A DNA stretch of 64,000 nucleotides from JBBRYW01 sp038253945. Its GTDB lineage: Bacteria; Actinomycetota; Thermoleophilia; Gaiellales; Gaiellaceae. Made by a program: the position numbers and the translations under genes. Positions 24,171 through 32,244 of the stretch are shown here, piece after piece. The notes under the pieces were generated by a model that was not told the DNA's origin, did not search any database, and worked only from the letters and a program-made list of their open reading frames with translations. The stretch spans positions 14,654 to 78,653 of the forward strand of contig JBBSGR010000013.1 of the NCBI GenBank assembly GCA_038253945.1, in the 5' to 3' direction. How positions within the stretch are numbered: the first letter of the stretch is position 1; each line of letters starts with the position of its first letter.

Positions 24171-24212
24171 GCGCCCGCCCGCGGTGGTGATCGGTCGCCG
24201 CGGGCGGTGCGC
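24171..24212 (+). terminator. Intercistronic hairpin between binding-protein and ATPase genes
   Basis: GCGCcCGCCCGCGG (24171-24184) pairs with CCGCGGGCGgtGCGC (24198-24212) across a 13-nt loop. No U-tract. Stable hairpins after binding-protein genes commonly protect that transcript part or partly terminate, giving more binding protein than ATPase/permease. Confidence 0.55.
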
Positions 24213-24235
24213 TTCGCACGGACGCTGAGCCGACG

Positions 24236-25837
24236 GTGAACGCACGAAACGAGACCGAAGCGCCGCTCGTCGACCTGGTCGGGATCACGAAGTCGTTCCC
24301 GGGCGTGCTCGCAAATGACAGCGTGGACCTGACGCTCCGGCGCGGCGAGGTGCACTGTCTGCTCGGCGAGAACGGGGCCGGTAAGTCGACTCTGATCGGG
24401 ATCCTCTCCGGGCTGATCCGACCCGACGCCGGAACGATCCTAATCGAAGGCGCGGAGACGAGGATCTCGTCGCCTCGGGCGGCGCTCGAGCTCGGCATCG
24501 GCACCGTCCACCAGCACTCGGCGCTGATCCCGGCGCTGAGCGTGCTCGAGAATCTGATGCTCGGCGACAACCGAAAACTGCGGCTCGACGAGGCCGGTGC
24601 GCGCGGGCGCCTCGCTGAGCTCGCCGGCCAGCTCGGCGTCGACGTCGACCCTGACACGACGGCGGCGGACCTCTCGCTCGGCCACCAGCAGCAGGTCGAG
24701 ATCGTCAAGGCGCTCTGGCGAGGCTCGCGGGTCCTGATCCTCGACGAGCCGACGTCGATGCTGACGCCGCAGGGTGTCGCCGAGCTGACCAAGGTGCTGG
24801 GCCGGCTGAAGGAGCAGGGGCAGGCAGTCATCTTCATCACGCACAAGCTGCACGAGGCGCTGTCGCTCGCAGACGAGATCTCGATCCTCCGGCGGGGACG
24901 CGTCGCCGGCACGATCGAGCGCGAGGCGCTGCAGTGGAGGAGCCAAGAGGAGCTGCGAGCCGAGATCGTGCGGATCATGTTCGGCGACGAAGCGCGTGCC
25001 GTCGCCGACCTCGCCGAGTTGCAGGAGGAGCTCGATCGCGTCGAGGGCAAGGCGCGCGGGGTCGCCGCGGACGCCGATATCGTGCTCGAGCTGCAGCACG
25101 CCAGCGCGCCCGAGGGCACGGAGCTCGGGATCGAGGACGTCTCCCTTCACCTCAGGCAGGGCGAGATCCTCGGCGTCGCGGGCGTCGACGGGAACGGCCA
25201 GCGCGCACTCGCCGAGCTGATCGGGGGTCAGCGGGCCGCGACCGCCGGCCGGGTGCTGCTCTATGGCGCTCCCGTCACGCAGATTTCCGCCTCGGGGCGG
25301 CAGAAGCTGGGCCTCCGCTACGCGACCGACGACCGCCTCGGCGAGGGACTCGTCGGCAGGCTTTCGGTCGGTCTGAACCTGTTCCTGAAGCGCGTCGGAG
25401 AGCGCCCGTTCTGGCGCCACGGCCGGATCCAGCGAGCGGTCGTCGACGGTCGTGCGGCCGAGCTCGTCCGCGAGTTCGACGTGCGGACGCCGTCGGTGAC
25501 GACGCGTGCGGCGACGCTCTCCGGCGGCAACATCCAGAAGGTCCTGCTCGCGCGGGAGCTGAGCTTCGGTCCGAAGGTCGTCGTCTTTCACAAGCCGACG
25601 TACGGGCTCGACGTGAAGACGACCGCCAGCGTGCGCGATTTGATCCGAAAGCTCGCCGACGATGGGGGCGCGGCGCTCGTGATCTCGACGGACCTGGACG
25701 AGCTGCTCGAGATCTGCGACCGGATCGCCGTCCTCTCGCGCGGCCGGCTCGTCGGCGTCGTCCCGAACGGGCCGGGCGCGGCCGAGGAAGTCGGCGAGGT
25801 GATGGTCGGCGGCGCCGCGAGCGCGGAGGCGGCGTGA
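24236..25837 (+). CDS. ABC transporter ATPase, two NBDs (nucleoside/ribose type)
   Basis: 533 residues. NBD1 is canonical: Walker A GENGAGKST, signature LSLGHQQQ, Walker B VLILDEPTS. NBD2 (from about residue 285) has a degenerate Walker A (GVDGNGQ, no Lys), signature LSGGNIQK and Walker B VVFHKPTYGLD lacking the catalytic Glu. This asymmetry is usual in RbsA/BMP-type importers. GTG start 24236; stop overlaps the permease start. Confidence 0.95.
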   Translation: MNARNETEAPLVDLVGITKSFPGVLANDSVDLTLRRGEVHCLLGENGAGKSTLIGILSGLIRPDAGTILIEGAETRISSPRAALELGIGTVHQHSALIPALSVLENLMLGDNRKLRLDEAGARGRLAELAGQLGVDVDPDTTAADLSLGHQQQVEIVKALWRGSRVLILDEPTSMLTPQGVAELTKVLGRLKEQGQAVIFITHKLHEALSLADEISILRRGRVAGTIEREALQWRSQEELRAEIVRIMFGDEARAVADLAELQEELDRVEGKARGVAADADIVLELQHASAPEGTELGIEDVSLHLRQGEILGVAGVDGNGQRALAELIGGQRAATAGRVLLYGAPVTQISASGRQKLGLRYATDDRLGEGLVGRLSVGLNLFLKRVGERPFWRHGRIQRAVVDGRAAELVREFDVRTPSVTTRAATLSGGNIQKVLLARELSFGPKVVVFHKPTYGLDVKTTASVRDLIRKLADDGGAALVISTDLDELLEICDRIAVLSRGRLVGVVPNGPGAAEEVGEVMVGGAASAEAA

Positions 25838-26985
25838 GTACCGAGACCGCTACGCGCGAGACTGCACTCGCGGCGCCGCGCCCCGGTCGCACCCGCACCG
25901 CCCGCGCAGGTCGGACGCTCGACGCCCTCATCCGCTCGATCGTGCCGGTGGCGCTCGCGCTCGCCGCCGGCGCGCTCCTGCTCCTCGCCCTCGGTCGGCA
26001 CCCGATCAAGTTCTACGGAGACATCTGGGCCAACGGGATCGAGAACGGCTCCTGGCAGGACAGCGCCGTCCGCATGGCGCCGTTCCTGCTGATCGCGGCG
26101 GGTCTGACCGTCATCTTCCGAGCCAACATCTGGAACCTCGGCTACAACGGCCAGTTCCTGCTGGGCGCCGCGCTCGTCTCGGGCTACGGGCCCAGGCTCG
26201 TCGACGACGTGCCGCTGGCGCTGGCGATGGTCGTCCTGTTCCTGCTCGCCGGAGCCGTCGGCGCGCTCTGGACGGTGATTCCCGCCGTGCTGAAAGCACG
26301 GTACGGAACGAACGAGATCATCACGACGCTGATGATGTCGTTCATCGGGATCGACCTCGCGAGCATCTTGATCAAGGGGCCGTTCCACGACTCGACCACG
26401 CCGTTGCCGCAGACGGCCGTCCTCTCGAAGATGCTCCCGAACATCCCGGGAACGCGGATCCACGTCGGGCTGCTCGTCGCGTTCGGAGCCATTCTCGTCG
26501 TCCACTACATGCTGACGCGAACCTCATGGGGGCTGCGGCTCCAGATCATGGGAGCGAACCCCCGGGCGGCGCGCCACTTCGGGATCGACTTGACCCGCCT
26601 GATCATCGTCGCCTTCCTCGTCTCGGGCTTCATGGTCGGCCTCGCGGCCGCCGCCGACATCCTCGGGCTGCAGGGCTACATCCGCACAGGCTGGAACCCG
26701 GCCTACGGGGACACGATCATCCCGTTCGTCTTCCTCGCCCGCCTGAACGCGCTCGCGGTCGTCCCGTTCATCGCGTTCTTCTCGGTCGTCTCGACCGGGG
26801 GCGATCTTGCGGCCGCGAACGCGAACCTGTCGACGAATTTTCTCCTCGTGCTCGTCGGGCTCATCCTGCTCTTCATGACGGTGATCGAGTACCTCGGGCG
26901 GCGCCGCGAGCTCGGCGCCAGCTACCTCACGCCCGGGCTGAGGCAGGCACTCCGCGGCCCGCTCGTCCGGAGGCGGCAATCGTGA
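25834..26985 (+). CDS. ABC transporter permease 1 (BMP/nucleoside type)
   Basis: 383-residue membrane protein with about 9-10 hydrophobic segments and the family block ANIWNLGYNGQFLLGAALVS followed by TNEIITTLMMSFIG and GLRLQIMGANPRAARHFGI. GTG 25834 overlaps the ATPase stop (GTGA). The N-terminal 35 residues are hydrophilic and basic before the first membrane span. Confidence 0.93.
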   Translation: MSTETATRETALAAPRPGRTRTARAGRTLDALIRSIVPVALALAAGALLLLALGRHPIKFYGDIWANGIENGSWQDSAVRMAPFLLIAAGLTVIFRANIWNLGYNGQFLLGAALVSGYGPRLVDDVPLALAMVVLFLLAGAVGALWTVIPAVLKARYGTNEIITTLMMSFIGIDLASILIKGPFHDSTTPLPQTAVLSKMLPNIPGTRIHVGLLVAFGAILVVHYMLTRTSWGLRLQIMGANPRAARHFGIDLTRLIIVAFLVSGFMVGLAAAADILGLQGYIRTGWNPAYGDTIIPFVFLARLNALAVVPFIAFFSVVSTGGDLAAANANLSTNFLLVLVGLILLFMTVIEYLGRRRELGASYLTPGLRQALRGPLVRRRQS

Positions 26986-27944
26986 TCGTCGCTAGCCAGG
27001 TCTGGACGCAAGTGTTCTGGACGAGCGTGATCGCGGGCGGGCTGCTCGCCGGCGTGCCGCTGATGTTCACGGCGCTCGGAGAAGCGATCTCCGAGCGCGC
27101 CGGGGTGCTGAACATCGGCCTCGAGGGGATGATGTTGGTCGGCGCGTACGCCGGCTTCCTCGGCGCCTACTACGGTCACTCGATGTGGGTCGGGTACGCG
27201 GGCGGGATCGCGGCCGGGGTGCTCGCGTCGTGTTTCATGGTGGTGCTCTGCGTCTGGCTCGGTCTCGACCAGATCGTCGTCGGGATCGCCATCACCCTCG
27301 CCGGCGAGGGGATCACGAGTGTCCTCTACCAGTCGCAGTTCAGCTCGACGCAGCCGCGGCTCGGCAGGATCACGACGGATCCGATTCCGCTGCTCGACCG
27401 GATCCCCGTGCTCGGCAAGACATTGAACGGCGAGTTCCCGCTCTTCAGCCAGCCGCTCATCGTCTATCTCGGCCTCGGCTTGGCGGTTGTCCTTGCCTGG
27501 CTCTTCCGCTCGTCCAACATCGGCCTCAACCTGCGGGCGGCGGGCGAGAAGCCGGAGGCGCTCGACGCCGCAGGCGTCAGCGTCGTTGCGACCCGCAGCT
27601 ACGCGGTGCTCGCAACGGGTGCGCTGGCTGGCCTCGGCGGCGCGTACCTCGCGATCGCCGGCACGGGCGGATTCCAGGACTTCGTGACGCAGGGCCAGGG
27701 CTACATGGCGATCGTGATCGCCATGCTCGCGCGTGGCCGACCGCTCGGCGTCGTCGTCTTCTCGCTCATGTTCGGGATCGCGCTCTCGCTCTCGGGCTTG
27801 CTCCAGATCGCCGGGATCAACCTGTCGCCCGAGGTCGTCCACATGCTGCCGTTCGCTGGGATCATCGCGGCGCTGATGCTGTTCGCTCGCCGCGCGTATC
27901 TACCACCGGCGCTCGCGCTGCCGTACGTGCGCGGCGCCCGCTGA
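26982..27944 (+). CDS. ABC transporter permease 2 (BMP/nucleoside type)
   Basis: 320-residue membrane protein with GEAISERAGVLNIGLEGMMLVGA, the signature of the second permease of BMP-type importers, plus NLRAAGEKPEALDAAGVSV and FVTQGQGYMAIVIAMLARGRP. GTG 26982 overlaps the first permease stop. Completes a full importer (binding protein, ATPase, two permeases). Confidence 0.93.
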   Translation: MIVASQVWTQVFWTSVIAGGLLAGVPLMFTALGEAISERAGVLNIGLEGMMLVGAYAGFLGAYYGHSMWVGYAGGIAAGVLASCFMVVLCVWLGLDQIVVGIAITLAGEGITSVLYQSQFSSTQPRLGRITTDPIPLLDRIPVLGKTLNGEFPLFSQPLIVYLGLGLAVVLAWLFRSSNIGLNLRAAGEKPEALDAAGVSVVATRSYAVLATGALAGLGGAYLAIAGTGGFQDFVTQGQGYMAIVIAMLARGRPLGVVVFSLMFGIALSLSGLLQIAGINLSPEVVHMLPFAGIIAALMLFARRAYLPPALALPYVRGAR

Positions 27945-27954
27945 AAGGAGCTTC

Positions 27955-29130
27955 ATGCATGACCCGGATTTCACTCTGTCGGCCGGGCCCGTGACCGCTT
28001 CGCCGCGCGTGCTCGCCGCGCTCGGCTCGCCGATCACGTATCACTACGACCCGGTTTTCCTGGAAGCCTTCCGGCGGACCGAGCGGAAGCTCGCGGAAAT
28101 CTTTCTGACCGAGAACGACGTGCTGCTCATGCAGGGCGAGGCCGTGCTGGGGCTCGAGGCGTCCGCGCGCGGGCTGGTGCAGCCGGGGACGAAGGTGCTG
28201 AACCTGGTCCAAGGCGTCTTCGGCAAGGGGATGGGCTACTGGTTGACGGACTTCGGGGCCGAACTGCACGAGCTCGAGGTGCCCTACAACGACGCCGTCG
28301 ACTCCGGTGACGTCGAACGCTACCTCGACGAGCACCCTGGAATCGAGCTCGTCACCGTCGTCCACTCGGAGACGCCGTCGGGCACCCTGTGCGACGTGTC
28401 TGCGATCGGCCCGATCGCGCACGCGCACGGCGCGCTGACCCTGATCGACTGCGTCTCGTCGCTCGGGGGCATCCCGCTCGAGACGGACGAGTGGTGCCTC
28501 GACGTGTGCGTCGCCGGCGCGCAGAAGTGCCTCGGCGGCCCGCCCGGGATGTCGCTGATGACAGTCAGCGACGCGGCGTGGGAACGAATCCGCGCGAATC
28601 CGAGGGCGCCGCGCGCCTCCTACCTCTCGATGCTCGACTGGAAGGAGCAGTGGATCGACGGCGAGAAGTTCCCGTTCACCCCGTCGGTCTCCGACCTGCA
28701 CGGCGTCGAGGCGGCGTGCGACGAGCTGCTCGAGGAGGGCCTCGAGGCGTCGATCGAGCGGCACGAGCAGTCGGCGGCGGCCTGCCGCGCCGGCGTGCGG
28801 GCGATGGGCCTCGAGGTCTGGCCGCGGAGCGACGAGATCGCCGCCGCCTGCGTGACCGCGATCGCATTGCCGGACCCGCTCACAGACGTCCAGGTGCGTG
28901 CGCACTGCCGCGAGCGCTACGGCGTGATGATCTCGAGCGGGCAGGGCGCCGGCAATCTCGTCCGCATCGGCCACATGGGCCCGTCGGCCCGGTCGCTGCA
29001 CCCGGTCGTGGGGCTGGCCGCGGTGGGGCGCACGCTCGCGGATCTCGGTGCGGCAGTAGAAATTGGAGCAGGCCTGGAGGCTGCGCTGGCCGAGCTCTCC
29101 CAGGCGGAGCCGAAGCCGGCGGTCGCGTGA
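27955..29130 (+). CDS. Class V aminotransferase, pyridoxamine-pyruvate transaminase-like
   Basis: 391 residues, PLP lysine at Lys191 (GAQKCLGGPPG). Fold type I, class V, like alanine-glyoxylate and serine-pyruvate transaminases. Specific blocks LSAGPVTASPRVLAALG, YHYDPVFLEAF, VLNLVQGVFGKGMGYW, LEVPYNDAVD, FPFTPSVSDLHG and RIGHMGPSAR match what I recall of M. loti pyridoxamine-pyruvate transaminase (pyridoxamine + pyruvate to pyridoxal + alanine). ATG 27955 has AAGGAG upstream. Directly follows the importer, as an entry enzyme would. Confidence 0.85.
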   Translation: MHDPDFTLSAGPVTASPRVLAALGSPITYHYDPVFLEAFRRTERKLAEIFLTENDVLLMQGEAVLGLEASARGLVQPGTKVLNLVQGVFGKGMGYWLTDFGAELHELEVPYNDAVDSGDVERYLDEHPGIELVTVVHSETPSGTLCDVSAIGPIAHAHGALTLIDCVSSLGGIPLETDEWCLDVCVAGAQKCLGGPPGMSLMTVSDAAWERIRANPRAPRASYLSMLDWKEQWIDGEKFPFTPSVSDLHGVEAACDELLEEGLEASIERHEQSAAACRAGVRAMGLEVWPRSDEIAAACVTAIALPDPLTDVQVRAHCRERYGVMISSGQGAGNLVRIGHMGPSARSLHPVVGLAAVGRTLADLGAAVEIGAGLEAALAELSQAEPKPAVA

Positions 29131-30647
29131 CGACCGTCGCGACCGAGCAGCTCGCACCGGGCTACGGCGACGTGACGCTCGAGCGGGACGTCGAATGCCG
29201 GCTGCCCGATCGGATCGTGCTGCGCGCTGACGTCTATGAATCGGTGGAGTGGGCGGCAGGGCTGCGCGGGTCGAGCGGAAAGGTCGGCATGTACGGCTTC
29301 TCGTATCCGGGCGCGACGCAACTCCTGGCCGCCGTCGCGCAGCCGCCGAGCCTCGGCGCGATCGCGCCGGGCTTCACCTCTGCGCAGTTCTACGAGGGCT
29401 GGACGCATACCGGCGGCGCATTCTCGCTCGCTTCGATGGCCGGGTGGGCGAGCTTCCTCGCCACGGAAGCCGCACGCCGACGCGGCGACGAGAGCGCTCA
29501 CGCGGGGCTGCTCGGTGCGCTCGGCGCGGCTCCTGCGCTCTACCGGAAGCTGCCGCTCCGCGACTACCTGCCGCTGCTCGACGTCGACGGGCCGTACTTT
29601 CGGGACTCGATCGAGCACTCGAGCTTCGACGACTACTGGCGGCCGACGGCGGTGGACGACGACTTCTCGCGGATCACCGTTCCGGGGCTGCACACCGGCG
29701 GCTGGTACGACATCTTCCACGCCGGGACCGTCGCGAACTTCCGCGGCATGGGCCCCGCGGCGCAGAAGCTGCTGATGGGCCCTTGGCAGCACTCGCCGTG
29801 GCGCGCGATTACGGTCGGCCCGCGGCAGGACGCCGGCGCGAACGAGGTCGACGACTGGCACCTCCGCTTCTTCGACGAGGTGCTGAAGGGGGAGCGCAGC
29901 GGCGTCTTCGACCACCCCGGCCGTGTCTTCGTGCTCGGCGAGGACTGGCGCGACGTCGACGGTTGGCCGCCGTCGCAGTCGGTGGAGTCGGCGTACTACC
30001 TCCACTCGGGCGGGCGAGCCAACTCGGCCTACGGCGACGGCACGCTCGCTCGACCCGCCGACCGACGAGCGCGCGACGTCTACGTCTACGACCCGCTCAT
30101 GCCGAGCATGAGCTTCGGCGGCCACTCCTGCTGCAGCGAGACGATCGCCCCCATGGGCCCGGCCGACCAGGAGCCGTACGAGGCGTCGAAGGGTGTACTC
30201 GTCTACACGACGGAGCCGATCGAGCGGGAGCTCGTCCTCCTCGGCGACGCAGCGGTCGACCTCTACGCGTCGTCGACCGCGCTCGATACCGACTTCACCG
30301 CGAGACTCTGCCTCGTCGATCGCGACGGGACTTCGACCAACCTGAAGGAAGGCATCGTCCGAGCCCGCTTCCGCGAGTCGCTCGCCGAGCCGTCGTTGCT
30401 CGAGCCTGGCCGGGTCTACCGGTTCACGATCCCGCTCGGGCCACTCGGTGTTCGCCTCGGCTCGGGCCAGCGGATCCGCCTCGACATCTCGAGCTCCGAC
30501 TTCCCGCAGTGGGACCGCAACCTGAACACGGGGGGGCCGCTTGGCATGGAGCCCGCGAGCGCCGCCGCCGTCGCCACCCAAGCCGTGTTCCACGACTCGG
30601 CTCGCGCCTCGCGGCTGAGGCTGCCCGTCGAGAGGAGCCGCACGTGA
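29127..30647 (+). CDS. CocE/NonD-type alpha/beta hydrolase with an internal N-terminal deletion
   Basis: 506 residues. The family's nucleophile block is present (KVGMYGFSYPGATQLLA, Ser in GFSYPG), then GGWYDIFHAGTVANFRGM, GPWQHSPWR and the C-terminal jelly-roll domain (LDTDFTARLCLVDRDG, SGQRIRLDISSSDFPQWDRN). However RIVLRADVY runs directly into ESVEWAAGLRGSSGK. The roughly 60-residue part that normally lies between (first strands, oxyanion-hole Tyr region) is missing in frame. Activity is therefore doubtful. GTG 29127 overlaps the transaminase stop. Confidence 0.85.
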   Translation: MTTVATEQLAPGYGDVTLERDVECRLPDRIVLRADVYESVEWAAGLRGSSGKVGMYGFSYPGATQLLAAVAQPPSLGAIAPGFTSAQFYEGWTHTGGAFSLASMAGWASFLATEAARRRGDESAHAGLLGALGAAPALYRKLPLRDYLPLLDVDGPYFRDSIEHSSFDDYWRPTAVDDDFSRITVPGLHTGGWYDIFHAGTVANFRGMGPAAQKLLMGPWQHSPWRAITVGPRQDAGANEVDDWHLRFFDEVLKGERSGVFDHPGRVFVLGEDWRDVDGWPPSQSVESAYYLHSGGRANSAYGDGTLARPADRRARDVYVYDPLMPSMSFGGHSCCSETIAPMGPADQEPYEASKGVLVYTTEPIERELVLLGDAAVDLYASSTALDTDFTARLCLVDRDGTSTNLKEGIVRARFRESLAEPSLLEPGRVYRFTIPLGPLGVRLGSGQRIRLDISSSDFPQWDRNLNTGGPLGMEPASAAAVATQAVFHDSARASRLRLPVERSRT

Positions 30648-31384
30648 TCTTCGACTCCCACATGCACGTGGGCTCGTTCGAGTCGATGTTCGGCGTGTCG
30701 ATCGACCGCGACGGAATCGACCAGCTGATGCGAGAGAACGAGATCGAGAACGGCGTCGTCTTCCACCCCGACAACGTGTACGTCGCACAGGTCGTCGAGT
30801 CCATCCCCGGCCTCTACGGCCTCGTCTGGTCGAACCCGCGCACCCCCGGTTACGTTGCCGAGGCGGAGCAATTCCTCGCTCACCCGAAGTTCCTCGGCAT
30901 GAAGATGCACCCCCTGATCGACGGCTTCCACCCGAACGACCCGTCCGTGCACCCGCTGATCGAGCTGCTCGTCGAGCGCGACATGCCGGTCCTGATCCAC
31001 TGCGGGCACCCGATCTTCACGCTGCCGTGGAGCATCGAGGAGCTGGCGGTCAGCTTCCCGGCCGCGAAGATCGTCCTCGGCCACATGGGCCACGGCAACG
31101 TCGTCTACATCAACGGCTCGATCGAGGTCGCGCTGCGAAACGCGAACGTCTACCTCGAGACGTCTGGCATGCCGATGCACACGAAGATCCGCGAGGCGTA
31201 CGAGCGCGTCGGCGAGACGCGTGTCCTGTTCGGTACGGACGTGCCCTTCCACCACCCGGTCGTCGAGATCAAGAAGGTCGAGTTGAGCGGGCTACCGCCG
31301 GCGGCAGTCGAACGCGTGCTCAGCCGGAACGGCCGCCTGCTCTTCTTCGGCGACGAGCAGGCGACGGCGCCGGTGACGGCATGA
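30644..31384 (+). CDS. Amidohydrolase-2 family metal-dependent hydrolase/decarboxylase
   Basis: 246-residue TIM barrel: metal His pair in FDSHMHVG, then GMKMHPLIDGF, VLIHCGHPIFTLPW, KIVLGHMGHGN and the late Asp in VLFGTDVPFHHP. The amidohydrolase-2 group includes ring-acid decarboxylases (ACMSD type) and lactone hydrolases, so either could serve the pathway. GTG 30644 overlaps the CocE stop and its own stop overlaps the FAD-subunit start, so it is tightly coupled. Confidence 0.85.
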   Translation: MIFDSHMHVGSFESMFGVSIDRDGIDQLMRENEIENGVVFHPDNVYVAQVVESIPGLYGLVWSNPRTPGYVAEAEQFLAHPKFLGMKMHPLIDGFHPNDPSVHPLIELLVERDMPVLIHCGHPIFTLPWSIEELAVSFPAAKIVLGHMGHGNVVYINGSIEVALRNANVYLETSGMPMHTKIREAYERVGETRVLFGTDVPFHHPVVEIKKVELSGLPPAAVERVLSRNGRLLFFGDEQATAPVTA

Positions 31385-32226
31385 CGCTACCGCCCTTCGA
31401 CCTGCACCGCGCGCGGTCGGTGGACGAGGCGCGCGAGCTGCTCGACCGGTACGGCGAAGACGCGGCGGTGATCTGCGGCGGCACCGAGCTCCTGCTGCTG
31501 CTGAAGCTCGGCTTCGCCGCGTACGGACACCTCGTCGACATCAAGGGCGTCGACGAGCTCGGCGGCATCCGCGCCGAGAACGGGGCGATCGTGATCGGCT
31601 CGACCGTGACGCATCGGGAGATCGAGCGCTCGCCGCTCGTACTCGAGCGGCTGCCGGCGCTCGCCGCGATGGAGCGGCGGGTCGCCAACATCCGCGTGCG
31701 GAACGTCGGCACCCTCGGCGGCAACCTTTGCTTCTCAGACCCTCATTCTGATCCGGCGACGTTCCTGCTCGCGCTCGACGGCGAGGCGGAGTACGACCGC
31801 CGCCGCGTGCCGCTTTCGGAATTCGTCGTCGGGCCCTACGAGACAGCGCTTCGGCACGGACAGCTGCTCGCCGCCGTGCGGATTCCTGTGCCGACGCCCG
31901 GGACCGAGATCGCGCATCGGAAGCTCGCGTTCCACGAGCGGCCCGCGGCGACCGTGACTTGCGCGGTTCGCGTCGAGGGCGGCGCAATCGCCGAGGTCCG
32001 GATCGCGGTCGGCTCGGTCGGCGCGCGGGCGGTACGGGCGACGGCCGCGGAAAACGCGGTCGCCGGGAAAACGAGTCGCGACGCGGCAGCCGTTGCGGAG
32101 GCGGCGGCGCTCGCGGCCGAGGCATCCGGAGCGGTCGACGACGCGAACGGATCGGCGCGGTACAAGGAACAGCTCGTGCGGGTGCTCGTCGAGCGCTGCT
32201 TCGCGGACGCCACCAGGCCAGGCTGA
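31381..32226 (+). CDS. Molybdenum hydroxylase, FAD (medium) subunit
   Basis: 281 residues of CoxM/XdhB type: FDLHRARSVDEARELLDRYG, the FAD-pyrophosphate loop ICGGTELLLLLKLG, and NVGTLGGNLCFSDPHSDP, then the CO-dehydrogenase flavoprotein C-terminal domain (FHERPAATVTCAVRVEGG). It completes the three-subunit enzyme whose other two subunits are about 12 kb away in the divergent operon. Confidence 0.95.
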   Translation: MTLPPFDLHRARSVDEARELLDRYGEDAAVICGGTELLLLLKLGFAAYGHLVDIKGVDELGGIRAENGAIVIGSTVTHREIERSPLVLERLPALAAMERRVANIRVRNVGTLGGNLCFSDPHSDPATFLLALDGEAEYDRRRVPLSEFVVGPYETALRHGQLLAAVRIPVPTPGTEIAHRKLAFHERPAATVTCAVRVEGGAIAEVRIAVGSVGARAVRATAAENAVAGKTSRDAAAVAEAAALAAEASGAVDDANGSARYKEQLVRVLVERCFADATRPG

Positions 32227-32244
32227 GCCGAGAACGAAGCGACG

